From: Spartobacteria bacterium
GTDB taxonomy: Bacteria > Verrucomicrobiota > Verrucomicrobiia > Chthoniobacterales > UBA10450
Direction of reading: 5' to 3'
Assembly: GCA_003134785.1 (NCBI GenBank)
Contig: PLCN01000020.1
Span: forward strand, 285,862 to 349,861
DNA length: 64,000 nt
The position numbers and the translations under genes are program-made. Every line of letters begins with the position of its first letter. The first letter of the stretch is position 1. Below the pieces are notes generated by a model. The model worked only from the letters and a program-made list of their open reading frames with translations. It was not told the DNA's origin and searched no databases. Below, one piece after another: positions 1 to 8,018 of the stretch.

Positions 1-415
1 TAAAGCCGAACTCTGCGTCGTGTAGAAGCAACCAGAGGCTGTTTGCGCCGGCGCAAACATCGGAAAGATCGCCGCGCCCGGCGAGTTGCAGCGATTCGCG
101 CAAGGCCTCGATCATCTGCGCGCCCGGTGATCCGGCATCCTGGTCATAACGCAAACGAATCCGGACTGGCAGAAGCTCGGCCTCGCGCAGCCGGGGAATA
201 AGACCAGCCTGAATAAGAGATGTTTTTCCCAGACCCGATTGCCCGAACAAAACCGTGAGCGGTTTATGCAATACTCGCTCGAAAAACTCCTGGAGTTCCG
301 TGCTTCGGCCAAAGAAGTAACCCTGCGTCTCTTCCGTAAACGAACGCAGCCCCAGCCACGGCGACTCGGGATCCGTGCCGCTCGCACGGACGGCGATGCT
401 GCCGGTGGAGCTCAT
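1..415 (-). CDS. nSTAND-type P-loop NTPase, N-terminal part (continues past window edge)
   Basis: The minus strand is open for 138 codons from an ATG at 415 to the window edge, so the C-terminus is missing. Around residues 19-46 it has the SPWLGLRSF and YFFGR segments typical of novel STAND (nSTAND) ATPases. A Walker A motif GQSGLGKT follows at residues 58-65, then SLIQAGLIPRL. Such proteins usually work as switch or scaffold NTPases with a sensor C-terminus such as WD40 or TPR, which is not visible here. The start overlaps the stop of the upstream SIR2-TIR gene as ATGA, implying translational coupling and a shared job. The family call is strong. The role as sensor of an immune-type system is inference. 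Confidence 0.85.
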   Translation of the reverse strand, partial: MSSTGSIAVRASGTDPESPWLGLRSFTEETQGYFFGRSTELQEFFERVLHKPLTVLFGQSGLGKTSLIQAGLIPRLREAELLPVRIRLRYDQDAGSPGAQMIEALRESLQLAGRGDLSDVCAGANSLWLLLHDAEFGF

Positions 416-1782
416 GGCGCGGCGAGCGCGGCCAGCCGTTTTTGCTGCAACGCATGCAGATGTTTTCCAAAATCTTCGGTTACTTCGCCGCCGGTCAGGC
501 TCGTGGCCTGAACTGTGCGAAAACTGCGCGGCTCCCGTTTCGTCGCAAGCGGCGAATCGTCGATGATAACCGGGATGTAAAATTCTTCGCCTTCGGAAAA
601 CATGGCTTGCCATTCCGCAGCCCAGTTGCGTTCCTGGTGGAAATATCCCGAAGGCGCATTTTCCGTCGTCTGCGAGATGACGGAGAGAAAAAGAGAGCAC
701 CGGCCCTTCACTTCATCTTGCAAATGGTTGGCCCAGTTTCCGCCCGGTTTCAGCCGTTCGCGGTCATACCAAACGATGCATCCATACTTCTCGAGTCCCG
801 CTTTCAATCTCCGCGCCGCATCCTCGTCTTCCCGGGCGTAACTCATAAAAATAGCGCCGCCTGGCATCTCCAATTCGGGCGGTGGCACGAACGCCGCGCT
901 GGTGCCTTCCGCAGGCGGATGCTTTTCCCGCCACCGCCGGCCTAGTTCGGCAACGAATTCCGCGGGATCGACTGACACCACTTGAATGTTTCGGCTCACT
1001 CCGCCGAAAAAAAGCACCATGCTCTCGGGCACCGCGCCCGGCGATCCCACCGCCAGCACCTCCGTGTTGGATCTGGATTCCGAAAGACGGGATTGCTTGG
1101 TAATCCGGAGAAAAAAGCGCACCAGCCAGTCAGAAAAATTAAGCCCCAGGACCAGCAGGCCATGCTCCTTGAGGTCGCGCGCCAGTTTCTCCATCACCGG
1201 CAGGTGTTGATGCAGCGCGCAGACAAATTCGAGCGCATCTTCCTCCCACACCACATACTCCGGGCTCGGCGAAACGTAGCCCAAAAGATGGTAGACCGTC
1301 GCGCGGGTCAGCCCGGTTTTTCGCGATGGAAGATCTTTCTCTCCCGCTTCGGGGAAAAAGGAAAACCGTTGAGTCAGCGCCTGACCACCGTAGCGCGCGG
1401 CATTAAGCGCATTTTCCAGGAGAGGATCAAAGGTGGTCGTAAGAAAAAGATTAAAAGCGGAGATCGAAGCCAGCTCGCGCAAGGTCGAGCCGGGCGTAGG
1501 GCATTCGTCGCGAAGCATGCGTTGGAGCCGGGTGTAGATTACGTTGCGCGGCCCACCATTCAGGAGGTGACGGCAAACCACATCGTTCAGGGAAGGGTTA
1601 GGCGGCACGCTCTCGAGCGGGACTTGGAGCTTTTCCGCCAGGCGCGTGGCCAGCCACTGGTAGAGGTTGCGATCGTCGTCTCCGAACGTCACCACGGATT
1701 CACCGATCACCGGGATGACCTTGCCCTCTTCGATGAAAGTCAGCAGGTCTTCCCAGAAGTCGGAATCGATCGGTATGGCCAC
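412..1782 (-). CDS. SIR2-like plus TIR domain fusion protein (candidate NAD-consuming effector)
   Basis: This 456-residue protein joins two folds. Residues about 1-285 look like a SIR2-like (SIR2_2 type) domain: VIPVIGESVV at 22-31, TTTFD at 115-119 in place of the usual TTNYD, a histidine at 165 in YHLLGYV, and GLNFSDWLVRFF at 213-224. Residues about 308-450 form a TIR domain: AIFMSYARED at 310-319, WYDRERLKPGGNW at 338-350, and SLFLSVIS at 363-370. Both folds are known to degrade or bind NAD in bacterial defence proteins. The gene lies directly upstream of the nSTAND NTPase and overlaps it by four bases. Domain assignments are confident. Enzymatic activity and a defence role are inferred. 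Confidence 0.85.
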   Translation of the reverse strand: MAIPIDSDFWEDLLTFIEEGKVIPVIGESVVTFGDDDRNLYQWLATRLAEKLQVPLESVPPNPSLNDVVCRHLLNGGPRNVIYTRLQRMLRDECPTPGSTLRELASISAFNLFLTTTFDPLLENALNAARYGGQALTQRFSFFPEAGEKDLPSRKTGLTRATVYHLLGYVSPSPEYVVWEEDALEFVCALHQHLPVMEKLARDLKEHGLLVLGLNFSDWLVRFFLRITKQSRLSESRSNTEVLAVGSPGAVPESMVLFFGGVSRNIQVVSVDPAEFVAELGRRWREKHPPAEGTSAAFVPPPELEMPGGAIFMSYAREDEDAARRLKAGLEKYGCIVWYDRERLKPGGNWANHLQDEVKGRCSLFLSVISQTTENAPSGYFHQERNWAAEWQAMFSEGEEFYIPVIIDDSPLATKREPRSFRTVQATSLTGGEVTEDFGKHLHALQQKRLAALAAP

Positions 1783-1926
1783 AGTAAATTAGTTTGTTAA
1801 CGTTATTGGTCTAGTGCTGAACGGCGCAGCATGGTCGGGGGCGTCAAGTTCCCGCCCAACCAGCGCACCATCATCTTAACGCTTTAATGAATCCCGTCCC
1901 ACTCCTTCTGCATCCCGGCGGACTCG

Positions 1927-3009
1927 CTAAATCAAATCTTCGGATTTGACGTGTTCTTCCGCGTAACTCGCTCCGATCTCCTGAAGAAAAGGAATGAGAA
2001 GGACATTATCGAGTGCAAAACCGCGTTTGCTTTGAAGCTTCGCCGAAGCCAGCTCTTCCGGAGTAAAACAATGATCGTAACGCAGGTAGGTAAACCTTTT
2101 CGCGGCCAGATCAGCCGGCGCCACATCTTTCAAATCACCTATTTCCGAATCGATCTCCTCGCCCGCCTTACACAGACCAAGCGTTCGACAAATTACATCC
2201 TGCTCGACGCTGATGGAAGACATGAGCGCCTCGGGAATAGAGCTGATATTGCGGAGCAAGTTCATTTGGTCGCCGCGGAGCAAACCAGAGCCAGTCCGCG
2301 ATCGACCGGTCCCGACCGAGACCAGGAGCATCTTATCCACCCCGGTTTCCCAACCAAGGTTGTAACAGGGCAGCGTGGCCATCAGGTACAACAACAGGGC
2401 CGGATTATTGTAAGGGCTGATTCCGCCGTCGACGAAAACCTGTAGTTTGCCTCCCAGCTCGATCGTTTCCGGCGGGAAATAGACCGGCGCTGCGGTGCTG
2501 GCCCGGACCAGTTGCCACAAAGGGAGATTGAGATTACAACCGGGAAGATTCGGGTCATTAAACCTTGCCGCCGGGTTGTTGGAGACAGGCCAGGGTGAAC
2601 CGGTGGAATGGTTTCGCATGACCAGCGTGAGCAGAGTGCGAAGTCTCTTCGTGCCGAGGAGAGCCGGCACCTTCCCCTCGCCATCCTCGGACAAGACCCG
2701 CTTAAACATGTTGGTAATCGCGAGCGCGTCGAATTTATTCCAGAAACGACGATAGATTGGAGCGGGCCGGAACATCTCGACCGCGTGGGTCAGGTAAAGC
2801 TCCTGCACTTCTTTTACACTCATGCCCCAGGCGAGGCAGGCCGCAATAATGGCGCCGGTGCTGCTGCCAGCGAGATAGTGAAAATGGTCGGCCAGCACCA
2901 ACTCCTTGTTACCCGTTTTTTCGCGTAACTGGGCTTCGATCCGCGCCAGAATTTCGAGAGAAAAAATTCCGCGGATTCCTCCACCGTCCAAAGCAAGAAG
3001 TCGTTTCAT
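1927..3009 (-). CDS. Patatin-like phospholipase
   Basis: This 360-residue patatin-family lipid hydrolase starts with the oxyanion-hole motif DGGGIRG at residues 8-14. The nucleophile elbow is GSSTG at 48-52, so Ser50 is predicted catalytic, and the partner Asp194 lies in VDGG. The full catalytic dyad is therefore present. No signal peptide is visible, so it is probably cytoplasmic and acts on membrane phospholipids. It lies 144 bases upstream of the SIR2-TIR gene and downstream of the SLOG-like gene, all on the same strand. Patatins serve as membrane-attacking effectors in CBASS (CapV), but no CD-NTase is present here. The link to the neighbouring STAND/TIR genes is inference from position. 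Confidence 0.9.
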   Translation of the reverse strand: MKRLLALDGGGIRGIFSLEILARIEAQLREKTGNKELVLADHFHYLAGSSTGAIIAACLAWGMSVKEVQELYLTHAVEMFRPAPIYRRFWNKFDALAITNMFKRVLSEDGEGKVPALLGTKRLRTLLTLVMRNHSTGSPWPVSNNPAARFNDPNLPGCNLNLPLWQLVRASTAAPVYFPPETIELGGKLQVFVDGGISPYNNPALLLYLMATLPCYNLGWETGVDKMLLVSVGTGRSRTGSGLLRGDQMNLLRNISSIPEALMSSISVEQDVICRTLGLCKAGEEIDSEIGDLKDVAPADLAAKRFTYLRYDHCFTPEELASAKLQSKRGFALDNVLLIPFLQEIGASYAEEHVKSEDLI

Positions 3010-3071
3010 TAAGCCGCAGGGATGATTAACCAGATTCTTCTTGCCGGAAAGGCTGCAGTTCCGACATCGCC

Positions 3072-3605
3072 TTAGAGGAATCGCTCCCGCGCTATCTCGA
3101 GGTTGTCAGGATTGATAAGGATCAATGGTTTTTGCAAGGTCCGCGCGTGGGCCACGACATCCGCGGTCCCGCCCGGCCCGCGCGAGGCCTTCTCATCCCA
3201 CACCGCAATCATCAAGTTCGCTCCATCTACCGTGACCAGCCCGCAGCGGAGATAGCCGGCCGGCCGCTCCGCGACGATGGACAAAGTCTCGATGCGCGCG
3301 GCCCGATCCAGTAAAGCCCTGGCCCGTTGCCAGGCCCCTTCGTCAAAATCTTTTTTGAAATCGGCCTCTGGAAAAGGCAATAACGCAACCCATTTCAGAT
3401 CCGCCTCCAAACACGCCTCGGCGAAGAGTGTATCTGCTCCACTAGCCACCGACGACCGCCCGATCATCTCGCCACCGATCTCACGACGGAGCGAACCCAC
3501 GACCTCGCGCAAAAGGCTCGCGACCTTGTTCTCGTCTCGAAGGTGACGGTGGCCCGTGAATCCGACGATCACGCGGTCGGTGCGCGGTAGGAAGACGCCG
3601 TCCAT
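3072..3605 (-). CDS. SLOG-like (LOG/DprA-related Rossmann fold) nucleotide-binding protein
   Basis: This 177-residue protein opens with VIVGFTGHRHL at about residues 13-23. It then has SGADTLFAEAC, LPFP, and a C-terminal block with VWDEKASRGPGGTADVV and PLILINPD. This pattern (GxxGHR, xSGAD, xRGxGGTAxxV) fits the SLOG superfamily, whose members bind nucleotides or nucleotide-derived signals and are often encoded beside TIR, STAND and SLATT-type membrane proteins. It is the first gene of the minus-strand run SLOG, patatin, SIR2-TIR, nSTAND. I see no fused effector domain, so a sensor or second-messenger-processing role is plausible but inferred. Confidence 0.7.
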   Translation of the reverse strand: MDGVFLPRTDRVIVGFTGHRHLRDENKVASLLREVVGSLRREIGGEMIGRSSVASGADTLFAEACLEADLKWVALLPFPEADFKKDFDEGAWQRARALLDRAARIETLSIVAERPAGYLRCGLVTVDGANLMIAVWDEKASRGPGGTADVVAHARTLQKPLILINPDNLEIARERFL

Positions 3606-3797
3606 CTACTAATCACTATCCTGGAGTTTCTTCATTCTGCCGCGGGCAACCTGCTAATTCTTAAGGATGGCTTCAACGAGTCAGCGTTAGCTGCGAGGAA
3701 CAGAAATGTCGAACAAACAGATGGAATAACATTTTTCGTTTGCCCATCGCATCCCGGTGGAGAATAGGAAAACGGAAAGCTGTATCAAGTCCAGCGC

Positions 3798-4334
3798 ATG
3801 TCTAAGACCGACCAATTGAATTCCGATATCCGGGCGACGCTTTGCCCCGCGCCCGGTGCCGCCCCTCCCAGTTACATGTTACTCGAGCAGTACCGAATTT
3901 ACCTGCAACTGCTCGACAAAATCGCCGATCGACGACAGAGCGCGAATTCCTTCTTCCTCAGTATCAACACCGGCCTTTGCGCCTTGCTGGGATACATGTT
4001 TACCCGTGAAGTGCCACCTCAGCTAAGACTGCTTTTGTGGGTGATTCCGTTTCCCGGCATCCTTGTCTCTTACTTCTGGTTCCGCCTGGTCCGATCCTAT
4101 CGATACCTCAACGCGGCAAAGTTTCGCGTGGTCGAAGCCATCGAAGAGCGCCTTCCCCTCGCTCCGTTTGCCGCCGAGTGGATCGCGTTACGAGATGAAG
4201 CCGACGCGCATCGATACATCCCTTTGACGACGCTTGAAGTTTGGATTCCCCGCTGCTTCATGTGCTTATACTCCGCGATCCTCCTCCTGCTCGTCCCCTG
4301 GCGTGAAGCAATCGCAGCTTTGTCGCATCATTGA
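3798..4334 (+). CDS. RipA-type / SLATT-like small membrane protein
   Basis: This 178-residue protein has a cytosolic N-terminus with LEQYRIYLQLLDKIADRRQSANSFFLSINTG around residues 29-59. Two hydrophobic helices follow near residues 55-71 and 82-100, then RSYRYLNAAKFRVVEAIEERLP, and a third helix near 150-170. The pattern of EQYR, ADRRQ-ANSFFLS-NT and LN-AKF-V matches proteins annotated as the RipA family octameric membrane protein, which resemble SLATT-type membrane effectors of conflict systems. It is divergent from the SLOG-like gene, sharing a 192-base intergenic region. Membrane topology is seen. The effector (pore or sensor) role is inferred. Confidence 0.65.
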   Translation: MSKTDQLNSDIRATLCPAPGAAPPSYMLLEQYRIYLQLLDKIADRRQSANSFFLSINTGLCALLGYMFTREVPPQLRLLLWVIPFPGILVSYFWFRLVRSYRYLNAAKFRVVEAIEERLPLAPFAAEWIALRDEADAHRYIPLTTLEVWIPRCFMCLYSAILLLLVPWREAIAALSHH

Positions 4335-4373
4335 TCGTGATCGACGCGGACCTGCTGGATGCAGACGCGGCTC

Positions 4374-6191
4374 CTAATTCTGGCTGTTCGCCCGCAGGAA
4401 TTTCTGCACCGGCGAAGTCGTGCCGTCCTTGTAGGTGACTTGCACGCACGCGAACTGGGAATCGGCAGGCACGTAGACGTAAGGGAGATCGTCGCCGATC
4501 TGATACATCTTATCGCTCGGTTTGAACTTATAGATCTGGTCCACCTTATCGCTATTCACCGAGTAGCGGATTTCTTTGATCACCGGGCGAAATGACAACA
4601 GCTGGGTGAAGTAGAGCAGGACCTTTCCTTCGTAGTCGCGAAACGACAGCCACGAACCGATCGTCATGTTGAGAGCCATCTTTCCCTGCGAAAGCTGCTC
4701 GTCGCCGGTGGAAAACTTGAGCGTGTAGGGGCCGTTCGTCTTCTCGTTCTTGTCCACGTACTTTACTTCGATCGTGTGTTCGCCGGGCGGGAGATTCGGC
4801 AGCGGGAGGTGGGTGTTGATCATCGCCAGGCCGGTCTGCGGGTTCTTATACGGCAGATGGCCCGTGGACTGAAAATCGCCTTTCCCGTCGAGTTTGTAGA
4901 ACAGCTCCTTCACCTTGAAATCCGTTAGAGAAAAAATGACGGCCCAGCCGCCGCTGGCGAACTGTGCGGTAAGCGTCACCGGATTTTGGAGGACACTTTC
5001 GGGCGTGCTGGTGAGCTTGGCCCAACGAGCTTCCGCGGCATCAATCCATTTCTGCGCTTCTTTCTTATCCAGGAAAAATTTCTGGAATTTTCCGGCAGCT
5101 TGCGCGGCGCGGAATTTCTCCAGCCATTCTTTTTCCGCGCGCTGATCGGCCAGCGTCTGATCACCACGCCTGGCCTCGGAATATTCCTGGCTAATCAGCC
5201 ACGCGAGCGGACCGAAGTCGGGATATTTCTCGGCCAGCTCCTGGAGTTTCTTCAAGCGCGCGTCGCCATCCTCGAGCAAGGCCAGCGCGGTCTGATAGGA
5301 AACGGTGGGCGGCTTGAGCTTGTCGCCAAAGTAACGCATGGCCTCGACGGCCCCGGCTTTACCTTCGGCCGCTTTGAGCATGGCCGAATAACTCAGCCAC
5401 GGATCGAGCGCTTCCAGATTTGCGGAGAGATATTCGGCGTATTCTTTGCGGGCGGCGGCGAAGTTGCCACCCAGTTCGTGCACCCGCGCATTGTGATAAT
5501 GCTCCTCGGGAGTTTTCGCCACGGTGATCAGTCCGCCAGTCGAGGCGAGCGATTCGAAGCGTTCCGCGATCTTCTCAATCGATCCCCCTTCCTTCGCCAT
5601 CTGCGCCGTCATTTTACCCTGGCTATGCACCAGCCAGATGACCAGGAGCGCGATAATGCCGAGCAGAATGGCTACACCCAAAGCCCATTGTCTTACGCCG
5701 CGGCGGAGCTTGGTCAGATCGTCGCGCAGCTTGAGGACGCCCGCCTCTAAAGCCTCACGGCTCGCGAGCGGATGGAAAACATGCGTGTCGGCTTGCAAGA
5801 CCCCACGATAAGAAGCCTGCAACTGCCGCATCTCTTCCGGCTCCGGTTCGTGCTGGTCGATCGGGAAGCTTTCGTCCATGAAAAGATACCAGACCTTTTT
5901 CCCCTTCTTCCGGGCGTAAAGGGCCTCGTATTGCGTGTAACTCGTCCGGCCGAACTCCGGATCCGGCACAGGCGGTTCCGCGCCGTAGCACTGGCCCACG
6001 AGCTGGACGACGCCTTTGCATTGATCGATTTGCGTGCGCAGCATTTGGCGCAGATCGCCGCCTTCCGTGCCGAAGATGTCCTGCCAGACGGGCTCGTATC
6101 CCAGAAAGGTCAGCGTGTTAGCGACCAGTTGCCGTGCGCTGCGCAGCTCCCGGCTCACCGCGGAAATGAAGATCGTCGGACGAGGTGACAT
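4374..6191 (-). CDS. DUF4062 domain, single transmembrane segment, TPR-like repeats and beta-rich C-terminus
   Basis: From the ATG at 6191 this is 605 residues. Residues 1-80 match DUF4062 (TIFISAVSRELRSARQLVANTL, then GYEPVW, VVQLVGQCYG), a TIR-related fold. A single strong transmembrane helix lies near residues 168-190 (WALGVAILLGIIALLVIW). A TPR-like helical stretch follows at about 215-400, then a beta-rich domain with PPGEHTIEVKYVD. Longer starts at 6203 and 6251 exist, but the domain begins directly after 6191. The architecture resembles membrane-anchored signalling proteins. It ends 39 bases from the convergent RipA-type gene and probably belongs to the same functional cluster, which is inference. 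Confidence 0.75.
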   Translation of the reverse strand: MSPRPTIFISAVSRELRSARQLVANTLTFLGYEPVWQDIFGTEGGDLRQMLRTQIDQCKGVVQLVGQCYGAEPPVPDPEFGRTSYTQYEALYARKKGKKVWYLFMDESFPIDQHEPEPEEMRQLQASYRGVLQADTHVFHPLASREALEAGVLKLRDDLTKLRRGVRQWALGVAILLGIIALLVIWLVHSQGKMTAQMAKEGGSIEKIAERFESLASTGGLITVAKTPEEHYHNARVHELGGNFAAARKEYAEYLSANLEALDPWLSYSAMLKAAEGKAGAVEAMRYFGDKLKPPTVSYQTALALLEDGDARLKKLQELAEKYPDFGPLAWLISQEYSEARRGDQTLADQRAEKEWLEKFRAAQAAGKFQKFFLDKKEAQKWIDAAEARWAKLTSTPESVLQNPVTLTAQFASGGWAVIFSLTDFKVKELFYKLDGKGDFQSTGHLPYKNPQTGLAMINTHLPLPNLPPGEHTIEVKYVDKNEKTNGPYTLKFSTGDEQLSQGKMALNMTIGSWLSFRDYEGKVLLYFTQLLSFRPVIKEIRYSVNSDKVDQIYKFKPSDKMYQIGDDLPYVYVPADSQFACVQVTYKDGTTSPVQKFLRANSQN

Positions 6192-6254
6192 CGCCGAATG
6201 CATACGAGCCAACGGCAGCCTTTTGCAAGCCTGGAACGAGGACCGCCACATAAC

Positions 6255-6307
6255 TCAGGCATTTTGCCTGAATGTTTACACTCTGTAGCCGTCGCCCTAT
6301 GGGCGAC
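6255..6307. repeat. Pair of short perfect hairpins upstream of the DUF4062 gene
   Basis: TCAGGC at 6255-6260 pairs with GCCTGA at 6266-6271 across ATTTT. GTCGCCC at 6291-6297 pairs with GGGCGAC at 6301-6307 across TAT, directly after CTGTAGCC. The second hairpin resembles the outer part of other TGTAGC-type palindromic repeats in this window. No T-run follows, so I read these as repeat remnants and not terminators. Confidence 0.4.
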
Positions 6308-6513
6308 GCCGGGCCCACACAACTCAAGCGAATTCACCGCCCGGAAGTATCGGTTGCGTTTCCCCGAAAGTGGGCGAGGGTCCCCGCCTATTGGATTAAG
6401 TCTGTTTTGTTCGTTGCGTGGTAGATCGTCAGCTGAGATTCCTCAGTGGTGGTTTGAAACCCGGTTCTCGGGAACGGCTCTGTAGCTGGCAGTTTTTGCT
6501 CCAAGAATTAACA

Positions 6514-6792
6514 ATGAAACTGTACGTAGGTAATCTCTCTTTTGAGACCACTGAAAACGATCTTCAGGATCTTTTCGAACAACATGGCAAAGTCACTGAC
6601 GTCGCCTTAATGATGGATCGCACGACCGGCCGCTCCCGCGGCTTTGCGTTCGTCTCCATGGCCGACACGACCGAAGCCAACGCGGCCATCGCCGCATTCA
6701 ACGGCAAGGAAGTGCAAGGACGCACCCTGACTGTCAACGAAGCGCGCGCGCGCGAAGAGCGTCCGCGCCAGTCAGCCGGCAACCGCTACTAA
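6514..6792 (+). CDS. RNA-binding protein with a single RRM domain
   Basis: This 92-residue protein is one RNA recognition motif plus a short basic tail. RNP2 is LYVGNL at residues 3-8 and RNP1 is RGFAFVSM at about 43-50. The C-terminus carries [11 protein letters not shown]. Small glycine-poor RRM proteins of this kind in bacteria bind single-stranded RNA and are often cold-induced. The ATG at 6514 is chosen because the fold starts immediately after it. About 200 bases upstream lack another gene and could hold a regulated leader. A hairpin and then infA follow on the same strand, so a translation-related role is plausible. Confidence 0.92.
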   Translation: MKLYVGNLSFETTENDLQDLFEQHGKVTDVALMMDRTTGRSRGFAFVSMADTTEANAAIAAFNGKEVQGRTLTVNEARAREERPRQSAGNRY

Positions 6793-6812
6793 TTAGCGCT
6801 ATTTGATTCTGC

Positions 6813-6842
6813 GAACCGGCGCTCTGTAAAGGGCGCCGGTTC
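6813..6842 (+). promoter_or_regulatory. Perfect hairpin between the RRM gene and infA
   Basis: GAACCGGCGC at 6813-6822 is followed by ten loop bases and its exact reverse complement at 6833-6842. There is no T-run afterwards, so it is not a classical intrinsic terminator. It could be an RNA processing or attenuation structure in an RRM-infA transcript, or a repeat remnant. Confidence 0.45.
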
Positions 6843-6853
6843 TGCAACTCTCC

Positions 6854-7072
6854 ATGGATTCTAAAAAAGCAATTGAACTCGAGGGAAAAATTATTTCCGT
6901 CCTCGCGGGCACCATGTTCCGGGTGCAACTCGCGAACGACCATCTCGTCCTCGCGCATATCTCCGGGAAAATGCGCAAACGTTTTATTCGCCTCACGACC
7001 GGCGATCGGGTAAAACTCCAGATGTCGCCATACGATATCGACAAAGCACGAATCGTTTATCGACTCGGCTAA
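6854..7072 (+). CDS. infA: Translation initiation factor IF-1
   Basis: This 72-residue protein has the normal IF-1 length and is a single OB-fold (S1-like) domain. Diagnostic segments are IELEGKI near the start, FRVQLANDH, AHISGKMRKRFIRL and GDRVKLQMSPYD, ending in RIVYRL. IF-1 occupies the A site of the 30S subunit during initiation. It follows the RRM gene on the same strand after a 10-base-pair hairpin. A small zinc-ribbon-like gene follows nine bases downstream. Confidence 0.96.
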   Translation: MDSKKAIELEGKIISVLAGTMFRVQLANDHLVLAHISGKMRKRFIRLTTGDRVKLQMSPYDIDKARIVYRLG

Positions 7073-7080
7073 CCAATTTT

Positions 7081-7290
7081 ATGAACACCCCAGCGGCAAC
7101 CGCGAAAAAAACACCCATGATTAAACGCATACTAGTCCGATGCCCGGCCACGGCGAAACTCACCGCTACCGGCCTAACGATCGATGAAGATCTCTACGCG
7201 GACACGCCGCTCAAGAATCACAAGCTGACCTGCCCGCATTGCCAGCAGGTGCACGCCTGGACGAAAAAAGACGTCGTCCTCGCGCGGTAA
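7081..7290 (+). CDS. Small hypothetical protein with a possible zinc ribbon
   Basis: This 69-residue basic protein contains VRCPATAK near residues 19-26 and LTCPHCQQVHAW near 48-60. The cysteine/histidine spacing would fit a small zinc-binding fold, though the first half lacks a second cysteine. It starts eight bases after the infA stop and could be cotranscribed with it. An alternative ATG at 7117 (MIKRILVRCP) would give 57 residues. The sequence includes one copy of the GCCTAACGA word at 7172, using the rare Leu codon CTA. Function is unknown. Confidence 0.6.
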   Translation: MNTPAATAKKTPMIKRILVRCPATAKLTATGLTIDEDLYADTPLKNHKLTCPHCQQVHAWTKKDVVLAR

Positions 7291-7303
7291 GCAGCGCCCT
7301 GGC

Positions 7304-7439
7304 GCTGTAGCCCCCCGCTCAGTTAGTGCGTTCTTCTTACTTGGCGACGGCCCGCCCTCGCGCCGTAATAGCCCCGCTCGTCCCGAGGGCCTGAGGCAGG
7401 CCTGCGCTCCAACGCGGCGACAGAGCGCCGCGGCTACAG
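7304..7439. repeat. Degenerate TGTAGC-type palindromic repeat
   Basis: The 143-base gap after the zinc-ribbon gene begins with GCTGTAGCC and ends with GCGGCTACAG, which overlaps the 3' end of the GNAT gene. Inside are GAGGGCCTGAGGCAGGCCTGCGC-like short palindromes. The ends resemble the 16198-16274 element but are diverged. No gene is seen here. This is a weak call based on the end sequences. Confidence 0.35.
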
Positions 7440-8018
7440 TCGAAGCATCTTTGCCAGCCGGGCTTTAACGGCCGGCCATTCTGTGTCGATGATCGAAAAA
7501 TAGACCGAGTCTCTGACTCGCCCCGAAGCGGTAATCTTATGCTTGCGAAAGATGCCTTCCTCGACTGCCCCGATTCGCTTAACGGCGTTACGCGACCGCT
7601 CGTTGAGAGCATCGGTTTTGAACTCGACGCGATTCACCCGCAAGGTCTCAAAGGCGTGGCTTAAGAGGAGCAGCTTGGCTTCTGTGTTGGCAGCGGTCCG
7701 TTGAAAGGCCGACGTGATCCACGTCCAACCGATTTCGACGCGGCGATCGATCGCGTCGATGTTCGCGTAGCGAGTGCATCCGATAACCTGATCGCTGGCT
7801 TGATCGATGATGACAAAAGGAAGGGAGACGCCCCGCCTCGACTCATCGAGCGCGCTCGCGACGTAGGCGTGCATTTCATCGGCGGTGGTGACAGGAGTGG
7901 GAATCCAGCGCCAGAGATCGGGCTCCAACCCGACGCGTGCTAGCGCCGTCGCGTGGCCGATCGTCAAAGGCTCGAGCCGGACGGTGGCTCCGCGCAAGGT
8001 TACAGGTTCAATGTTCAT
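7434..8018 (-). CDS. GNAT family N-acetyltransferase (RimJ/RimL type)
   Basis: This 194-residue single-domain acetyltransferase has the opening [18 protein letters not shown], the central VIGCTRYANID and EIGWTWI segments, and the acetyl-CoA region TEAKLLLLSHAFE. The late segment NRVEFKTDALNERSRNAVKRIGA followed by EGIFRKH is typical of RimJ/RimL-like enzymes. The substrate cannot be predicted; related proteins acetylate ribosomal protein N-termini or small amines. Its start overlaps the phzF stop as ATGA, so the two form an operon. That operon faces a MocR regulator across a shared intergenic region. Confidence 0.9.
   Translation of the reverse strand: MNIEPVTLRGATVRLEPLTIGHATALARVGLEPDLWRWIPTPVTTADEMHAYVASALDESRRGVSLPFVIIDQASDQVIGCTRYANIDAIDRRVEIGWTWITSAFQRTAANTEAKLLLLSHAFETLRVNRVEFKTDALNERSRNAVKRIGAVEEGIFRKHKITASGRVRDSVYFSIIDTEWPAVKARLAKMLRL

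Noticed and set aside
1..6191. A CBASS or Thoeris system
   Set aside because: Patatin and TIR/SIR2 occur in such systems, but there is no CD-NTase, Cap2/Cap3 or separate ThsA/ThsB pair, so the cluster cannot be named as one of them.
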